Positions 31,599 through 43,130 of a DNA stretch of 64,000 nucleotides are shown piece after piece; the first letter of the stretch is position 1; each line of letters starts with the position of its first letter. This stretch comes from Ottelia alismoides (lineage: Eukaryota; Streptophyta; Magnoliopsida; Alismatales; Hydrocharitaceae). The stretch is from positions 589,001-653,000 of the forward strand of contig JAZKJV010009774.1 of assembly GCA_037367405.1 (NCBI GenBank). The letters run 5' to 3'. The notes under the pieces are model-generated. The model was not told where the DNA came from and searched no databases. It saw only the letters and a list, made by a program, of their open reading frames with translations. A program made the position numbers and the translations under genes.

Positions 31599-34500
31599 TT
31601 TTGTTGCTTATGCTTTTCTGGGGTCTTAATTATTTGAATTATGAACAAGTCGTTCCAACCCAATCAAGCATCAACAGACAAACAATTTTTTTTCTTCTCA
31701 AGCTGCAAAATTAACTAAAGTGAATAATGAAGCAAGAGAATTTTTTTCTACTTATTTACCATAATAGCGGACAAGATAGAACTCAAAGAGTCTACAATTC
31801 TCGAGGGTTATTCAAATAATTGACGAAAAATCAATTAAGAACAAGCAGGAATCTCAAAGGCAAACTATCCTTTATTTTTGTGGAATTTTTTTCTTTTAAA
31901 ATTTTTTATATTTTTTATATCTATTTTTTATTTTCTTGATTTTCAAATTTTTAGTGATTTTAATGTTGCAATTTTTTAATTTCAAATAAAGAATAATATG
32001 CACAAGATAAGAACTACGCACACCAAACTCTTTTTGTATTTTTCAATTATATAAACAATGATCAGAAAAATTCAAAGAAAGTATTTATGGGTTTTAAAGA
32101 CTTTTAAATATTTTTAAACATTTTTGTAGAATTTTCATATGTTTTTTTATATTTTTTTTAAAATTCAAATAGTGACAAAAATGAGAAACAGTGCACAGCA
32201 TGGAGTAATTTACAACTAAAAATATTTAATTGCCTAAAACTCTTGGCAATTATTTATTGCTAAAATCGGGGAAAATATCTACAAACTGGGACTAAAATCG
32301 TGATTTTTATATTTTTTGTAGAATTTTTATGATTTTTATAATATTTTTTCAAATTTTTTGGGTTTTGAAAAGAATTAATGCACAAAATTTTGCTAGAAAT
32401 TAAAAGATAATAAAATAAAATTACTCTAATTTTTTTAGAATTTTTGGAGCAATATTCAAATTTTTATGGTTTTGTAAATTTCAAATAGAGAACATGAGAT
32501 TGTTTTTAATTTTTTAACAATATCAAATGAAAATAAAATGCAATGAAATTTGTAAACAATGAAGAGGAATACATCAGGATATGTAAAATTTTGAAGAATT
32601 TTCAAGCAATGAAAATATTTATTTCAACGAAAAGAAGCATGCAAATAAAGGTCTAGAATTGAAGGATGAGAATGCAAATACTTAATGTTTTGACATTAAA
32701 TAAGTAATAGAAATAAACAGAGGGTGTAGACGTAAATTACCTAATATTACACTTGTTATGCACGTGATTTGTACTGGAACAGGTGCCTTTCGGTAATTAT
32801 GAAAACCTCAAGAGGCGGAGTTGTAATTTGCGCCAAAAAAATAGTATTTGAGCTGGCATGGGTCTCTTTGGAATTAGCGAACTGACCGAGGGTTGGATCA
32901 TAATTTCTCCAAAAATATACGTGTTAGGGTTTTCCTTCGTTATTGTTCTTCACAAAGATCAAAAAGGGGGGATATGGGGCGCCGCCACCCAAGCCAAAGG
33001 GGGTTGCGTGCGTGATGGCGGGCGGTGTCACACGGCGGAGGAGTTGAATGACAGAGCAGCTTGGGCTGTTGAGATGCTTCTTTGCTCGGTCGGTGGCGGC
33101 GACAAAGTGGTCACGGTGGTGGTATTATTGGTCAACGGTTGTAGCATAACTGCGGTGGTCGAGGGCGTGGAGGATCGGCAGACCTCGCCCACTAGCGATG
33201 GTTGGTGGACGGAAGTCCGCGGCTGTTTCAGATCTGAAGGAGGCGGCTCCTCCGCGCGGGCTCGGCGGAGCAGGCTTCTTGCTGGCGTTGACGCGTCGCC
33301 GGCTGAGGTCTGGTAGTTCTTTGCTCGATCGGGAGGATGGTTCTGCGGTGATGGTGGGGGCGCGCCTACGAGGGCAGTGGTGGCAGCGGCAACCCCGCGT
33401 TGAAGTTTTTTTGTAAATCAGAAATAAAAAACTTTTTATATTTTTTTGAGCAAACAGAAACGGCAAAAAAATATTATTTTATTTATCTTTTAATATTTTT
33501 TTAATTTGTCCCTACAAAACAAATGTTAGAGAAAAAAGGATAGATATTTTTTACTTTTTTTAAAAATTTTTTATTTATCAACAAAGTAGGACACGAGCAA
33601 GATGAATCGATCCTAATCACACGGAAGATGTGAATATGTGTGGTTCCTAGGGAAATGGTGGATAGAATCGAATCTCCAACCACCTTGCGTGGTTGGAGGT
33701 GGAAGATTGTGCGAGGTAGAAAAGAATGCGTAGAGATCGATAAAGTGAGATGAAAAATCGAGTTGGTGGCGGATCAAATCGTGATGGATTTTAAGATCTA
33801 AAAAAATCACAACGAAGAAAAATGTGAGAAAATAAAACTACGATTAACCTAGGATAAAAATAAGAGAAAATGCGGATCTCACTTTAGGAGCGGAAAAGAC
33901 CTTGATCACCTCGACGAAGGCCGACTCGCTAGCACCGGACGGCTCGGAGGCTATACACCCTTCTGCGACAAGAAGACTCTCGGAGATCGGTCTCCTCTCT
34001 CCAAAGATTGATCCTTTTGAAAAGAGGGATAAGGAGTCATATTAATAGATAGAATGAAATTTAGATATTTTTTAAATTTTTGGATAAGGATAAGAGAAAA
34101 GAAAATAGAAATGAAATGAAGTAAGAAGATAAGTGTTAAAAAATTACAAACTTAACTGATTTTTTTATTTTCATCACTTTATTTATTGGAAAATTAAATG
34201 TTAATTTTTTATTTTTTGTGATAGTTAGTTAAGAAAATTAATTATATACATATGCTACATACAAATATGACATTATCTACATGGTTAAATAAGCAAATTG
34301 GTTTTTTGTTTTAAATTTAATTTTTTTTTCAATAATAAAAAAAATAGTTACAAATATTTACAAATACAATATGTACAAAAAGATGGCCAAATTACACAAA
34401 CCACCCCAGAAAATCGACTTTTCAACCATAACTCCAAAAATTATGAAATCAAAGCCGCTTTAAAGATAATTTAATTTAGAATACAATGGAAGTGAGTTTG

Positions 34501-35051
34501 GTTCAATCTAAGTTTATATGGAACCGGAAATGATTTTTCAATTATCGCTTAATGGCTTTTTTCGGATGTGATTACTTTTATTATACACATGATTTTATTG
34601 TGTAATCATTTTTATTATTTAGCCAACATTTTTATTTACAATTTTTATTTAAAAATAATTTTATTTAAGTTCAATTTATATACAAATAAAATAGTGTTAG
34701 TTTTATACAGATATACAATTAAGTGAGAAGTATTTACAACGCACATTTTTTGAATTTTCTGATTAATGACCCATCTCCCCCTACTTTATTCCTAGTCGAT
34801 CAGGTCAAGTCTTGACCTTCTCTCGGGGTTTGAGTCAATCTATATCTATTACATATATACAGTCTTCTTTTCTTTTACTTATCTTTCCTTTCTTTATTTA
34901 TTTATTTTAGGTTAAAATAATATACAAATATACAATACTTACACATAGATGCAAGTTAGTAAGAATATGAATTTAGTATTATGTACAGGTATTTTATAAG
35001 GGATTTTAAGCTAAAGTAAATGAATAAAGATGACGAATCGCAGATTCATCA
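31599..35051 (-). repeat. Gypsy-2 3' LTR (left)
   Basis: 3,453 bp, pairs with 44590-47894. It starts TTTTGTTGCTTA and ends GATTCATCA. It includes a GC-rich island at about 32960-33410 with moderately long frames on both strands (for example 152 codons, 32858-33316 plus) that I regard as composition effects. The stretch 34681-34997 is present here but missing from the right LTR. Confidence 0.92.
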
Positions 35052-37150
35052 TCCTCCAATGCTTTACCTTTACTAGTCCCTTAGCAAACACTTATTTGAA
35101 AGAATAAGTGAATAGAAGAAAAAAGGAAGGAAAAATAAAGAAGTTAGGACAATATTGAGTATTAAACTTTTCTTCATAAAATTGTAGTTTGGAGCCCTGT
35201 CAGACCTTTGGATTATTAATATGTCGGAACCTTAATGGGAGATGGATTTAAAACCTAATAGCCTCTAAGTTTCATAAGACTCATATTCATGTCACCTCAA
35301 CAGTCAGGTTAGAACAAGTCTACATACACAAATTCTTGTGACTGTGAATCTTTACTTGTATGGTGTAAGTAAGATATAGCTCCCAATCTAAAAAGTAGCA
35401 AAGAAACAGCCTCCCTTAACAAGGTAACTCTAGTTCCCCGATCTTCCAACTCTTTAGTCGAGGAGCGGAGATATTCCCTTCTAAGTTCAAGTACAACCGA
35501 CTCAAGAAGAGGGGATGGAGAAAAGAATGGATGGTAACCAGTGTAGCTACCTATCCTTGGATGCATGACCATTGTAGACAAGTCATCCGCTGCAAGCTTA
35601 CAAAAAATTGACTATGAAGCTCTTATTATCTTTTTTTATATATCCTTGTATATACACTCCATCAGGCATTTTACTTTTCAATCAAGCATATCCACTTTTG
35701 GAGATTCTGTATTTTTCCACACTTTCTTTTTTTTGAAAGTATATACAAGGTGCAACATGTACATAAGAAGTTTTTCCTCTTGAACCAGTAGACTATCCCT
35801 CTTTTGAAGCATTATTGTAACCCCACGGAAACATGTCTTTAGACCTCAACATTGCTAGACCAGGTTGAGATGCACTTCCTTCCCTAGAGGAAGATGAGAG
35901 GTTCCGCCTAGATGTACTACCCTCGTATGCTACCCAATCAAAAAGATTCTGCCTCCTCACTACCTCATCCATGAAAAGCTACGTGTAGAGTGCTTGTCCA
36001 ATATAAGCCACGGTCTGAAAGAATCATGCGTGCGTTGTTAAATATTCTACTTAGACTACTCAAGATGATATGTGAACATAGTCTTATGGACTCAAAGAAT
36101 TAAGTCATTGGGACCTGAAAAGTCTTAACTCCATTTCTTATAAGGTTCCTCTGAAATTAAGTGGATTAAGGTCTAACTTAGCTCCATTCCTTAATTTTAT
36201 TCCAGACTTAGTTTAAATATCAATACTATCCTGAAAAATGCACATGCAAATGCAAGAAAATATGTACAATGCAAAGAAGCATTTTAAAAAAATGATGCAT
36301 ATGTGAAAAGGACACTTTTTTGTTGAAATAATTTTGAACTTTTTATACATTTTTGGGGGAAAAAATGCAGATGTGAAAAAAAAAGATTTTTTTTAATTAT
36401 GCAAATTTTTACATACTTTTGGTTTTGTAATTTCTAGGTTTTTTTAAGGAAAAGGGTTAGTAAAATATATACAAGTATATACAAGAAGTATTTTTATTTT
36501 TTTATTTTTTTGTTGTATTTTTTTGTTTTATTTTTTTGTTTTATTTTTTTGTTTTTTTAACACGTGGATTTTATGAAATTATATACATATCTCCAAAATA
36601 ATTATCTTAAAAGTACAAGTCATGTCTAAAGTATATATACAATATATACGACACCCCCCTATACTTAGTTTAAACTATGTCCTCATAGTGATCAGAGAGC
36701 GACGAAGGAAGACATAACTCACGCTCAGTATAGAAAAGTGAAAAGACCCCTATGCTATGACTCAAAGAAAAGAAAAAAAATAAGAGAAGTTGGTGATCCC
36801 CCCATACTTAGGATCAAATAATCCTAAGTATAGTAGAGTGTACAAAAGGGAAAACCCAACGAAGAGAATATACAAACTCAATGGAAGATAAAAAAACACG
36901 ATATGAACAACATCACCTCCCCTCAATACTTAGGGTATAGTATCCCTAAGTATAGGCAACAACAGGAGTGATGCACGTCCTAAGTATAGCATATATACAC
37001 ACACGAAAAAATGGTCAGTTATAAAATGGGAGAAGAAAGAGTGAAACGAAATGATATACAAGAGGTAGCAATCTCATGTATCAGATGTAGAAGATGAAAT
37101 CAAAAGATCATCTCTGATACTAAAGATATAAAATCCACAACGAACAGGAA
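35052..37150 (-). other. Gypsy-2 3' noncoding region with polypurine-like repeats and hairpins
   Basis: About 2.1 kb between integrase and the 3' LTR without a convincing protein. 35200-35590 matches the Gypsy-1 3' region. A T-rich run at 36485-36560 repeats GTTTTATTTTTTT. Three CCCCCTATACTTAG-type motifs lie at 36653, 36797 and 36917; the last two are followed by inverted repeats, ACTTAGGAT/ATCCTAAGT (36806-36830) and CTTAGGGTATA/TATCCCTAAG (36929-36950). The tract next to the LTR (35052 onward, minus strand ...GCATTGGAGGA) is less purine-rich than in Gypsy-1. No env-like gene is recognisable. Confidence 0.7.
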
Positions 37151-38250
37151 TGTATCATGATCTAGATATAGCTTCAGCTACTGTCCATTCACAACAAATT
37201 GTTGTGCGTCAAATGACAACCTAGATATGACAATACTTCCATTGTCACGCACAGCTCTCACGATGAACGATCCTAACCATTTGCTTTTCAATTTTCCTGG
37301 AAACAGCTTTAACTTAGCACAAATAACCAAACTTTCTGATCAGGAGAGAAAGTCTTCCTTCGATTGTGTTTATCATGCCAACGCTTGACTTTCTCCTTAT
37401 ACGTGAGTGAGTTATCATAGGCAAAGTCTCGCAATTCCAATAATTTATTCAGATCTAACTTCCTGTTTTTTCCTGCCATCTCATAATCAAGATTGCATAC
37501 ACAGAGTACCCATAAAGATTTGTAAATTAATTCCACTGGCAGGTGGCAAGGTTTTCATACACCAATCTGTAGGGAGACATATCCAAAGGAGACTTGTACA
37601 CCATCCAATAATCCCATTGAACTGAGTAAAGCATCTGGGACCAGTTCTTCCTATCTGGACGTACAAGTTTTTGCAATATCGTCTTTATCTCCCTATTTGA
37701 AATTTCTGCCAAGCCAGTAGTCTGAGGGTGATAAGGAGATGCAACTCTATGCTCAATGGCGTGCTCCTTCGCAAGCTTCTTTAGGAAATCAGTATTTTGG
37801 ACATCCCGAACCGTGCAATGATGTGGTCCTTGAGAAAGGAACACATTTTACGACTTTCTGCAGCTCGGGTGGGGATAGCCTCCACCCATCGACTAACATA
37901 ATCCACGGCGAGCAGGATGTACTGAAATCCTTGACTGATAGGAAATAGACCCATGAAGACTATCCCCAAGTATCAAAAACATCATAAATTTGTATGTATC
38001 TTAGGGGTATGGTATCTTTGGAACCAATGGTTCCTCTCATTTTCTAACAGTCGGTACAACCTCGAACATACTCTGTAGCATCCTTAAACAATGTGGGACA
38101 CCATAGGCCACTCTATAGAATTTTTGTTGCGATACATTTCCCCGAGTGATGCCCATCAGATTCTAATTTGTGATAGTGCTTAAGTGCACTGGTGTGTTCC
38201 TCTTGAGGAATACACCTTCTCCAGATACCGTACCCTCGCGAAATAGGTAC
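37151..38250 (-). pseudogene. pol: Gypsy-2 integrase (decayed)
   Basis: The frame 37781-37969 holds GIVFMGLFPISQGFQYILLAVDYVSRWVEAIPTRAA: the first catalytic Asp (usually GIDFMGP) is Val and a base is lost just before it. The segment that normally reads ISDGGTHFCN, with the second Asp, is deleted: RFGMSKILIS runs almost directly into FLKKLAKEHAIEHRVA (37527-37844). The third residue is kept in YHPQTTGLAEISNREIK. 37309-37536 continues with NLDYEMAGKNRKLDLNKLLELR, and KLFPGKLKSKWLGSFIV near 37200-37320 is the GPY/F module. The zinc finger at 38090-38200 is barely readable. Confidence 0.88.
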
Positions 38251-38863
38251 GGATCCTCCCACTGGTAATAATGGATCTCTGACATAAATCTGTCTACCTT
38301 GTACTTCAGTTAATCTTGCGGAACTTTCTTGGAGACATGATAGTTCACAATATCAACATATCATGGGAGTAAGTCCACGGATAAAATGGTCTCATCTGGA
38401 AAGGTTTCAGAAATAGGGATCATGTTCTGCTCAGAGGTCTCTACATCTGTGATACGGGAAAGGTGATCTGCCACAATATTTTTCACTCCAGGTTTATCTC
38501 AAATCTCTAAATCAAATTCCTGGAGAAGAAGGATCCATCTGATAAGGTGTGGTTTGGCATCCTTCTTTGCCTGCAAATATCATATGGTAGTGTGATATGT
38601 GTATACAATAACATGGGAACCAATGAGGTAAGATATGAACTTCTCTAGCCCAAACACAACTGCCAACATCTCTTTCTCTGTAACTGTATAATTTCATTGT
38701 GCTTCATCCAGAGTCTTGTTAGCATAGTGTATAGCAAATGGTATCCCATCCCTTCTCTATCCTAAAACAGCTCCAACTATGAAATATGAGGCATCCGTCG
38801 TGATCTCAAAAGGAAGAGACCAATCGGGTGGTTGTAAGACAAGAGCACTAGTAACCATCTCTT
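38251..38863 (-). pseudogene. pol: Gypsy-2 RNase H (decayed)
   Basis: The minus strand reads TTDASYFIVGAVLG, NYTVTEKEMLAVVFGLEKF, HVIVYTYHTTI and VADHLSR, the four acidic-residue regions of Ty3/gypsy RNase H. The third Asp is changed to Tyr (YTYH for YTDH) and is soon followed by a stop near 38590. Several further stops (for example near 38695) interrupt the frame. It is separated from RT by a frameshift near 38865. Confidence 0.85.
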
Positions 38864-39900
38864 TCATCTGATCGAATGCAAGGAGGACTTTTCATCAACA
38901 ATAAAATCAGTCTCCTTACACAGAAGCTCGGTCAAAGGTCTAGCGATTTTGTTGAAATCCTTTATGAATCGCCTATAAAATCCTACATGTCTCAGAAATG
39001 ACCTCAACTGCTTCAAATTCTGCGGTGGCTCTAACTTGGAACTCACATAAATCTTAACCAGGTCAACCTCCATACCATGTTTGGAGATGACATGGTCCAA
39101 TACAATCTCATTAGTCACCATAAAGTGACTCTTCTCCCACGAAAGCACTAGGTTTACCTCACATCAACATTGAAGAACTCAGTCTAAATGAGCAAGACTT
39201 GTGTCAAAACTATCCCCGTAGACCGAGAAATCATCCATGAAGACCTCAAGGAAACTACCCACCATGTCGGCAAAAATGGCTAATAAATATCTTTGGAATG
39301 TAGCGGGAGCGTTACACAATTCGAAGGGCATACGTCTAAAGGCGTAGGTGCCAAAAGTACAACTGAAAGTAGTTTTCTCCTGATCTTCAGGAGCGATAGC
39401 AACTTGGTTGTATCCCGAGTACCCATCCAAGAAGCAAAAGAACTCTTTCCCTACCAACCTCTCAATAATGTGATCAATAGAGGGCATTGGAAAGTGATCT
39501 TTCTTGGTAGTTGAGTTCAGGTGTCGATAATCTACACAGACACGCCATGAAGTAGGTACCCAGGTTGGAATCTCCTCACCATAATCATTCTTTACAATAG
39601 TAATCCCAGATTTCTTCGGGACCACATGTAAAAGACTAACCCACTTGGAATCCTAAATGGGATATATAAAGCCAGCATCACACTATTTTCTGATCTCCTT
39701 CATGACAACCTCCCTTAGTTTTGGATTTAGATGGCGCTGACATTCACGAGATGGTTTACAGTCATCCTCTAGGGAGATATGATGCGAGCACAAAGCTGGA
39801 TTAATCCCACGGAGTTCCGAAATATTCCATCCTACAGCCTTGCGGTTTCTCTCAAGAACCTCTAGCATGCGAGATTCTTATTCAATAGTCAACTACGAGC
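38864..39900 (-). pseudogene. pol: Gypsy-2 reverse transcriptase (one frame with in-frame stops)
   Basis: One phase runs through 39868-39683, 39625-39179 and 39148-38864 and is broken only by stops. It shows the pre-RT part MLEVLERNRKAVGWNISEL, EDDCKPSRECQRHLNPKLREVV, then VVPKKSGITIVKNDYG, SWRVCVDYRHLN, FLDGYSGYNQVAIAPED, GTYAFRRMPFELCNAPATFQRY and the catalytic box VFMDDFSVYGDSFD, followed by the connection SKHGMEVD and LRSFLRHVGFYRRFIKDF. Both catalytic Asp residues are present. This is a typical Athila-like RT, better kept than the neighbouring domains. Confidence 0.93.
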
Positions 39901-40539
39901 TGAGGATGACTGGAAACATTTGAGGGGGTCCCGCAAGGAAGGCATATTTCAACGTTGACGGTAAAACCTTGAGCTCAAGTGGGTTCTGAATCGGCTCTAG
40001 AAAACCTCTGCTACTGCACTGGTAGACAGTATATGATATGTACTCCGTGGATTGTCCACCTTGGCTACTAACGGCTCAGCAAGTAAAATATATGATAGAT
40101 CTGCGATGAATGATCTTTGCTCAGAAAGGAGGGGCTCATCAGGGTTTTTAGCATTCTTATCAATTAATGGTTCAGATATCTTGACAACAATCTCAGAAAG
40201 ATGTCTCTCATCTGTGCATAAATCAGGAAATTCAGAGCATGGCTCGGATATCTATACTTCAGAATTCTCATAATGAGGCTTATCATCAGTAATCTTAGAA
40301 AAATGTATCAAAGGAATATCATAAGGTGCCTCTAAAAACTCAGATCGATCCTCTGAAATCAGCTCAAACTTCCCATTAGCAACTGACTCAATTAGACCAC
40401 CAAGGGAACTCATGTCGATTGTGCTTTCCATAGAGTCCTTTTGGGAAAGGAACTCTTGTGTATCTATAAAATCAGTGAAAAGATCTGTCTCATTGAATTC
40501 AACAAGAAAATCAAAGTCATCTGGCTCTGATATAGTTTT
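39901..40539 (-). other. Gypsy-2 acidic spacer between protease and RT (decayed coding)
   Basis: In Athila elements a long, poorly conserved acidic linker joins protease and RT. Here the phase of protease and RT is interrupted repeatedly; short plus-strand frames are antisense. No separate gene is seen. Confidence 0.55.
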
Positions 40540-41520
40540 CTATAGCTCATGTGTTGCAGGTGGCAGTGATGGTATAGGATCGGAGATCGTCTCAATTTTC
40601 ACCTTGTCACTGCGAGAGTGAAAGATGATCTCTCTAGTACCATAATCAATTTTATCTTCGATCGTTTGAAGGAATGGTTGATCTAGTATGATCGGGATAT
40701 GGAGTAATGGTGCAGATGTGTCCATATCCATGACAACAAAATCAACAGGGAATTTCATTCCCTGCACCATTACAACAACGTCCTCTAAGATGCCTCTTGG
40801 CATCTTAATCGATCTATCAGCAAATTGAAGGATCATCTTGGTTATTTTAAGAGGCCATTACCGAAATTCAATTATTAAAGAGGAAGGGATGAGATTGATG
40901 GAGGAACCGCTATTGAGAAGAGTACAGTCAAATTCTTGATCAAAGATATGGCAACGGATGTGAGGTGCTCCATTGTCTTTCTTTTTAGGCGGGAGGTTAT
41001 TGATGGAATGAACTGTAGCCATGGTCAAGATGTGTTTCTCTATTTCCTTTCGGTTGTTCTTCCTTGGTTGATGCTTTTGTGTACTTGCCTCTTTCATTCC
41101 CTTTTTTACTGTAGGCATGTATTCCATGGCCTTGAGGAGTGGCATCTTTAAAAAGATGTTCTGTAAGATCTCAACCACTCCAGGATCAGATAGGGGTGTT
41201 TTTAATTTTTGAATTTTATTTGATTTAAGAGCATAAGGAAATGGCACTGAATCAAAATAAACATGCAAACTTTCATTTTCATTATTCAAAGTGGAATCCT
41301 CATGTACAAAAGGATAACCAGAATCAGTATGTATAGTGTTGTCCAAATCAGGTGGAGGAAAAACAGAATCTAAAATAGAACGGGATGCTGCTGCTGGCGA
41401 AGAGGACGAATCTGCGACTGGTATATTCTCCCTTGCTGATGGTGATCTACATCTGCCTGATGAAGGTGGTGGTAAAGGCAGTGAAACTCCAGACTTGGGT
41501 GCTGCTACACTGGTCCTCAC
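40540..41520 (-). pseudogene. pol: Gypsy-2 protease and upstream segment (single in-frame stop)
   Basis: Two minus-strand frames, 41520-40858 and 40836-40540, are in the same phase and separated by one stop at 40858-40860. The upstream part has a Ser/Pro-rich linker and the pre-protease segment LKMPLLKAMEYMPTVKKGMKE...EIEKHILTMA. The retropepsin active-site region reads LLNSGSSINLIPSSL: the catalytic Asp of DSG is Asn. After the stop come LQFADRSIKMPRGILEDVVV and IPIILDQPFLQT. The D-to-N change would abolish catalysis in this enzyme family. Confidence 0.88.
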
Positions 41521-41781
41521 GACTGCTGGTTAAGGAGATGATGTAAAAGATGATGCTCTCTCAGTGGTTCAATCTTCCAACCCCAAGTGTTGTGTAGGTC
41601 ATTGTAATCTCCTATCGCTCTTGAGATGAATAGCGTCAGATAAACATGTAAAATCAAGGGACATACCTATCTCAAGGGTGGGTGGGCTATTGGCTAAATG
41701 CTCCTTGCGTCTGAAATTATTGGGGTTGGCTTCAACATGTGCTGGAATTTGTGTCTTGGTGGTGGTCAGGTCATCGATTTA

Positions 41782-43130
41782 CTAAGTCAGTTCATTCACG
41801 TTCTTCAAAAGCAATGCAAGTTGGTCCAGTGCTGGGTTGAGTGAAGGGGCCTTAGGTTGCTCATTGACTGGTTGTCGCTGAGACTGATAGTACGAAGGTT
41901 GTTGGTAACAATACAAATTCTGATAATGAGGAGGACGAAGAGGAGGAGGAGGATAATAACCATAATATGCAGTATGTTGCTGGTTACAATGAGGAAAATA
42001 CATAGACTATTGTTGTGGTTGGCCTTCTCTCTAATTTTGGAACTGTGGTGGAGATTGAAAATGAGGTTTGAATTGCCGGTGTTGGTAATGTTGTTGTCTT
42101 CCTCCCTGAAGCTGGTGGGTGGGTCTCTGACTCTGTTGTAAACCCAATGGGCCTTACCCTGACGGACAGGTTGGTTTCTCTCACGGTCGAAGCAGATACC
42201 GTTCACCTCCTGAATGACAAGTGGAGGTGGAGACTGTTGCTCAGGAATGTAGGCTACTTCTTGTTGGTACGGAACTATCTGATGTGCATGCTGCTGAACC
42301 TGATCGGATTTCTGCATGTAGTAGACATGCTGAACTGTGGATGGTCCTCTGCTACTCTTCTGGGTGGAAGAAGTCTGCTGGGAGCAAATAGAGGTATCGG
42401 CTGCTGCACTCGTACTGTGGACTGCACTAATCGTACTAACAAGAAGCTCCAGGTGCTTTGTTATCTCATCCAGCTTATCCAGATTCTTCGTCCTCTGCTC
42501 GATCACATGAAACTTCTCAAACTCCTTGGATTGTTTCTCAATAATGTCCACTTTTGATAGGTTATTTCCAATAATGGTCATATTAGAACTGTCCACCCTA
42601 TCCACTTCTTGTGATGTCGTCATGTTGACATCCTTGTGGTGTACTACAGGGGTGGTGACGGGGTGCTTCTGAAAAGTACGTGAAGAAGAAAGAGTTGTTG
42701 AACTCTCTGCCATCTCCTCAAAAAATTGATAAAAGAAATCCTCGTCCTTATTGAAGTGGCTCCCCCCACAAGCAGCATCTACCAGTTTCTGATTCTCAAT
42801 GCTTAAACCCCCAAAGAAATTTTGTACAAGGTTGGTCTTTGGTATATCATTATGGGGGCATTTCTCCATCTGATCTTTGAATCTTTCCCACACCTCGTCA
42901 ACAGGCTCTTAGGGCATCTGGGAAATCAAGGATCGCATTTGGTTGAGTCATCTAAGTGGATAATATTTGTTCAGAAATGGAGACCTCAACTCTTCCCAAG
43001 TAGTGACAACCTTCCTCAAGTGATTTAACCAATACAAAGCTTTGCCCATCATACTGAATGGAAAGACGGGCATCTGCACTACTCTAATGGAACATTTGGG
43101 TAGTGTACTGTTCCACAAATGTGATCGAAC
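41782..43130 (-). pseudogene. gag: Gypsy-2 gag (decayed)
   Basis: The minus-strand phase of the 362-codon frame 41805-42893 continues upstream through two stops to about 43130. It shows the retrotransposon gag domain: VQMPVFPFSMMGKALYWLNHL, VTTWEELRSPFLNKYYPLR, then EVWERFKDQMEKCPHNDIPKTNLVQNFFGGL. Downstream are acidic and coiled segments and a Gln/Tyr/Pro-rich tail, read in another phase at 41782-42003 (YYGYYPPPPLRPPHYQN, PALDQLALLLKNVNEL). No CCHC zinc knuckle is seen, as in Athila-like gags. Plus-strand frames here are antisense shadows. Confidence 0.88.

Noticed and set aside
32858..33316. 152-codon plus-strand frame in the Gypsy-2 left LTR
   Set aside because: Antisense to the element, in a GC island, not preserved in the right LTR, and without motifs.
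35052..37150. Possible env-like gene between integrase and 3' LTR of Gypsy-2
   Set aside because: Some Athila elements have one, but no open frame, signal peptide or membrane segment could be seen here.
42147..42557. 136-codon plus-strand frame (also 41857-42141 and 40936-41151)
   Set aside because: Antisense shadows of the minus-strand gag and protease, which have recognisable domains.
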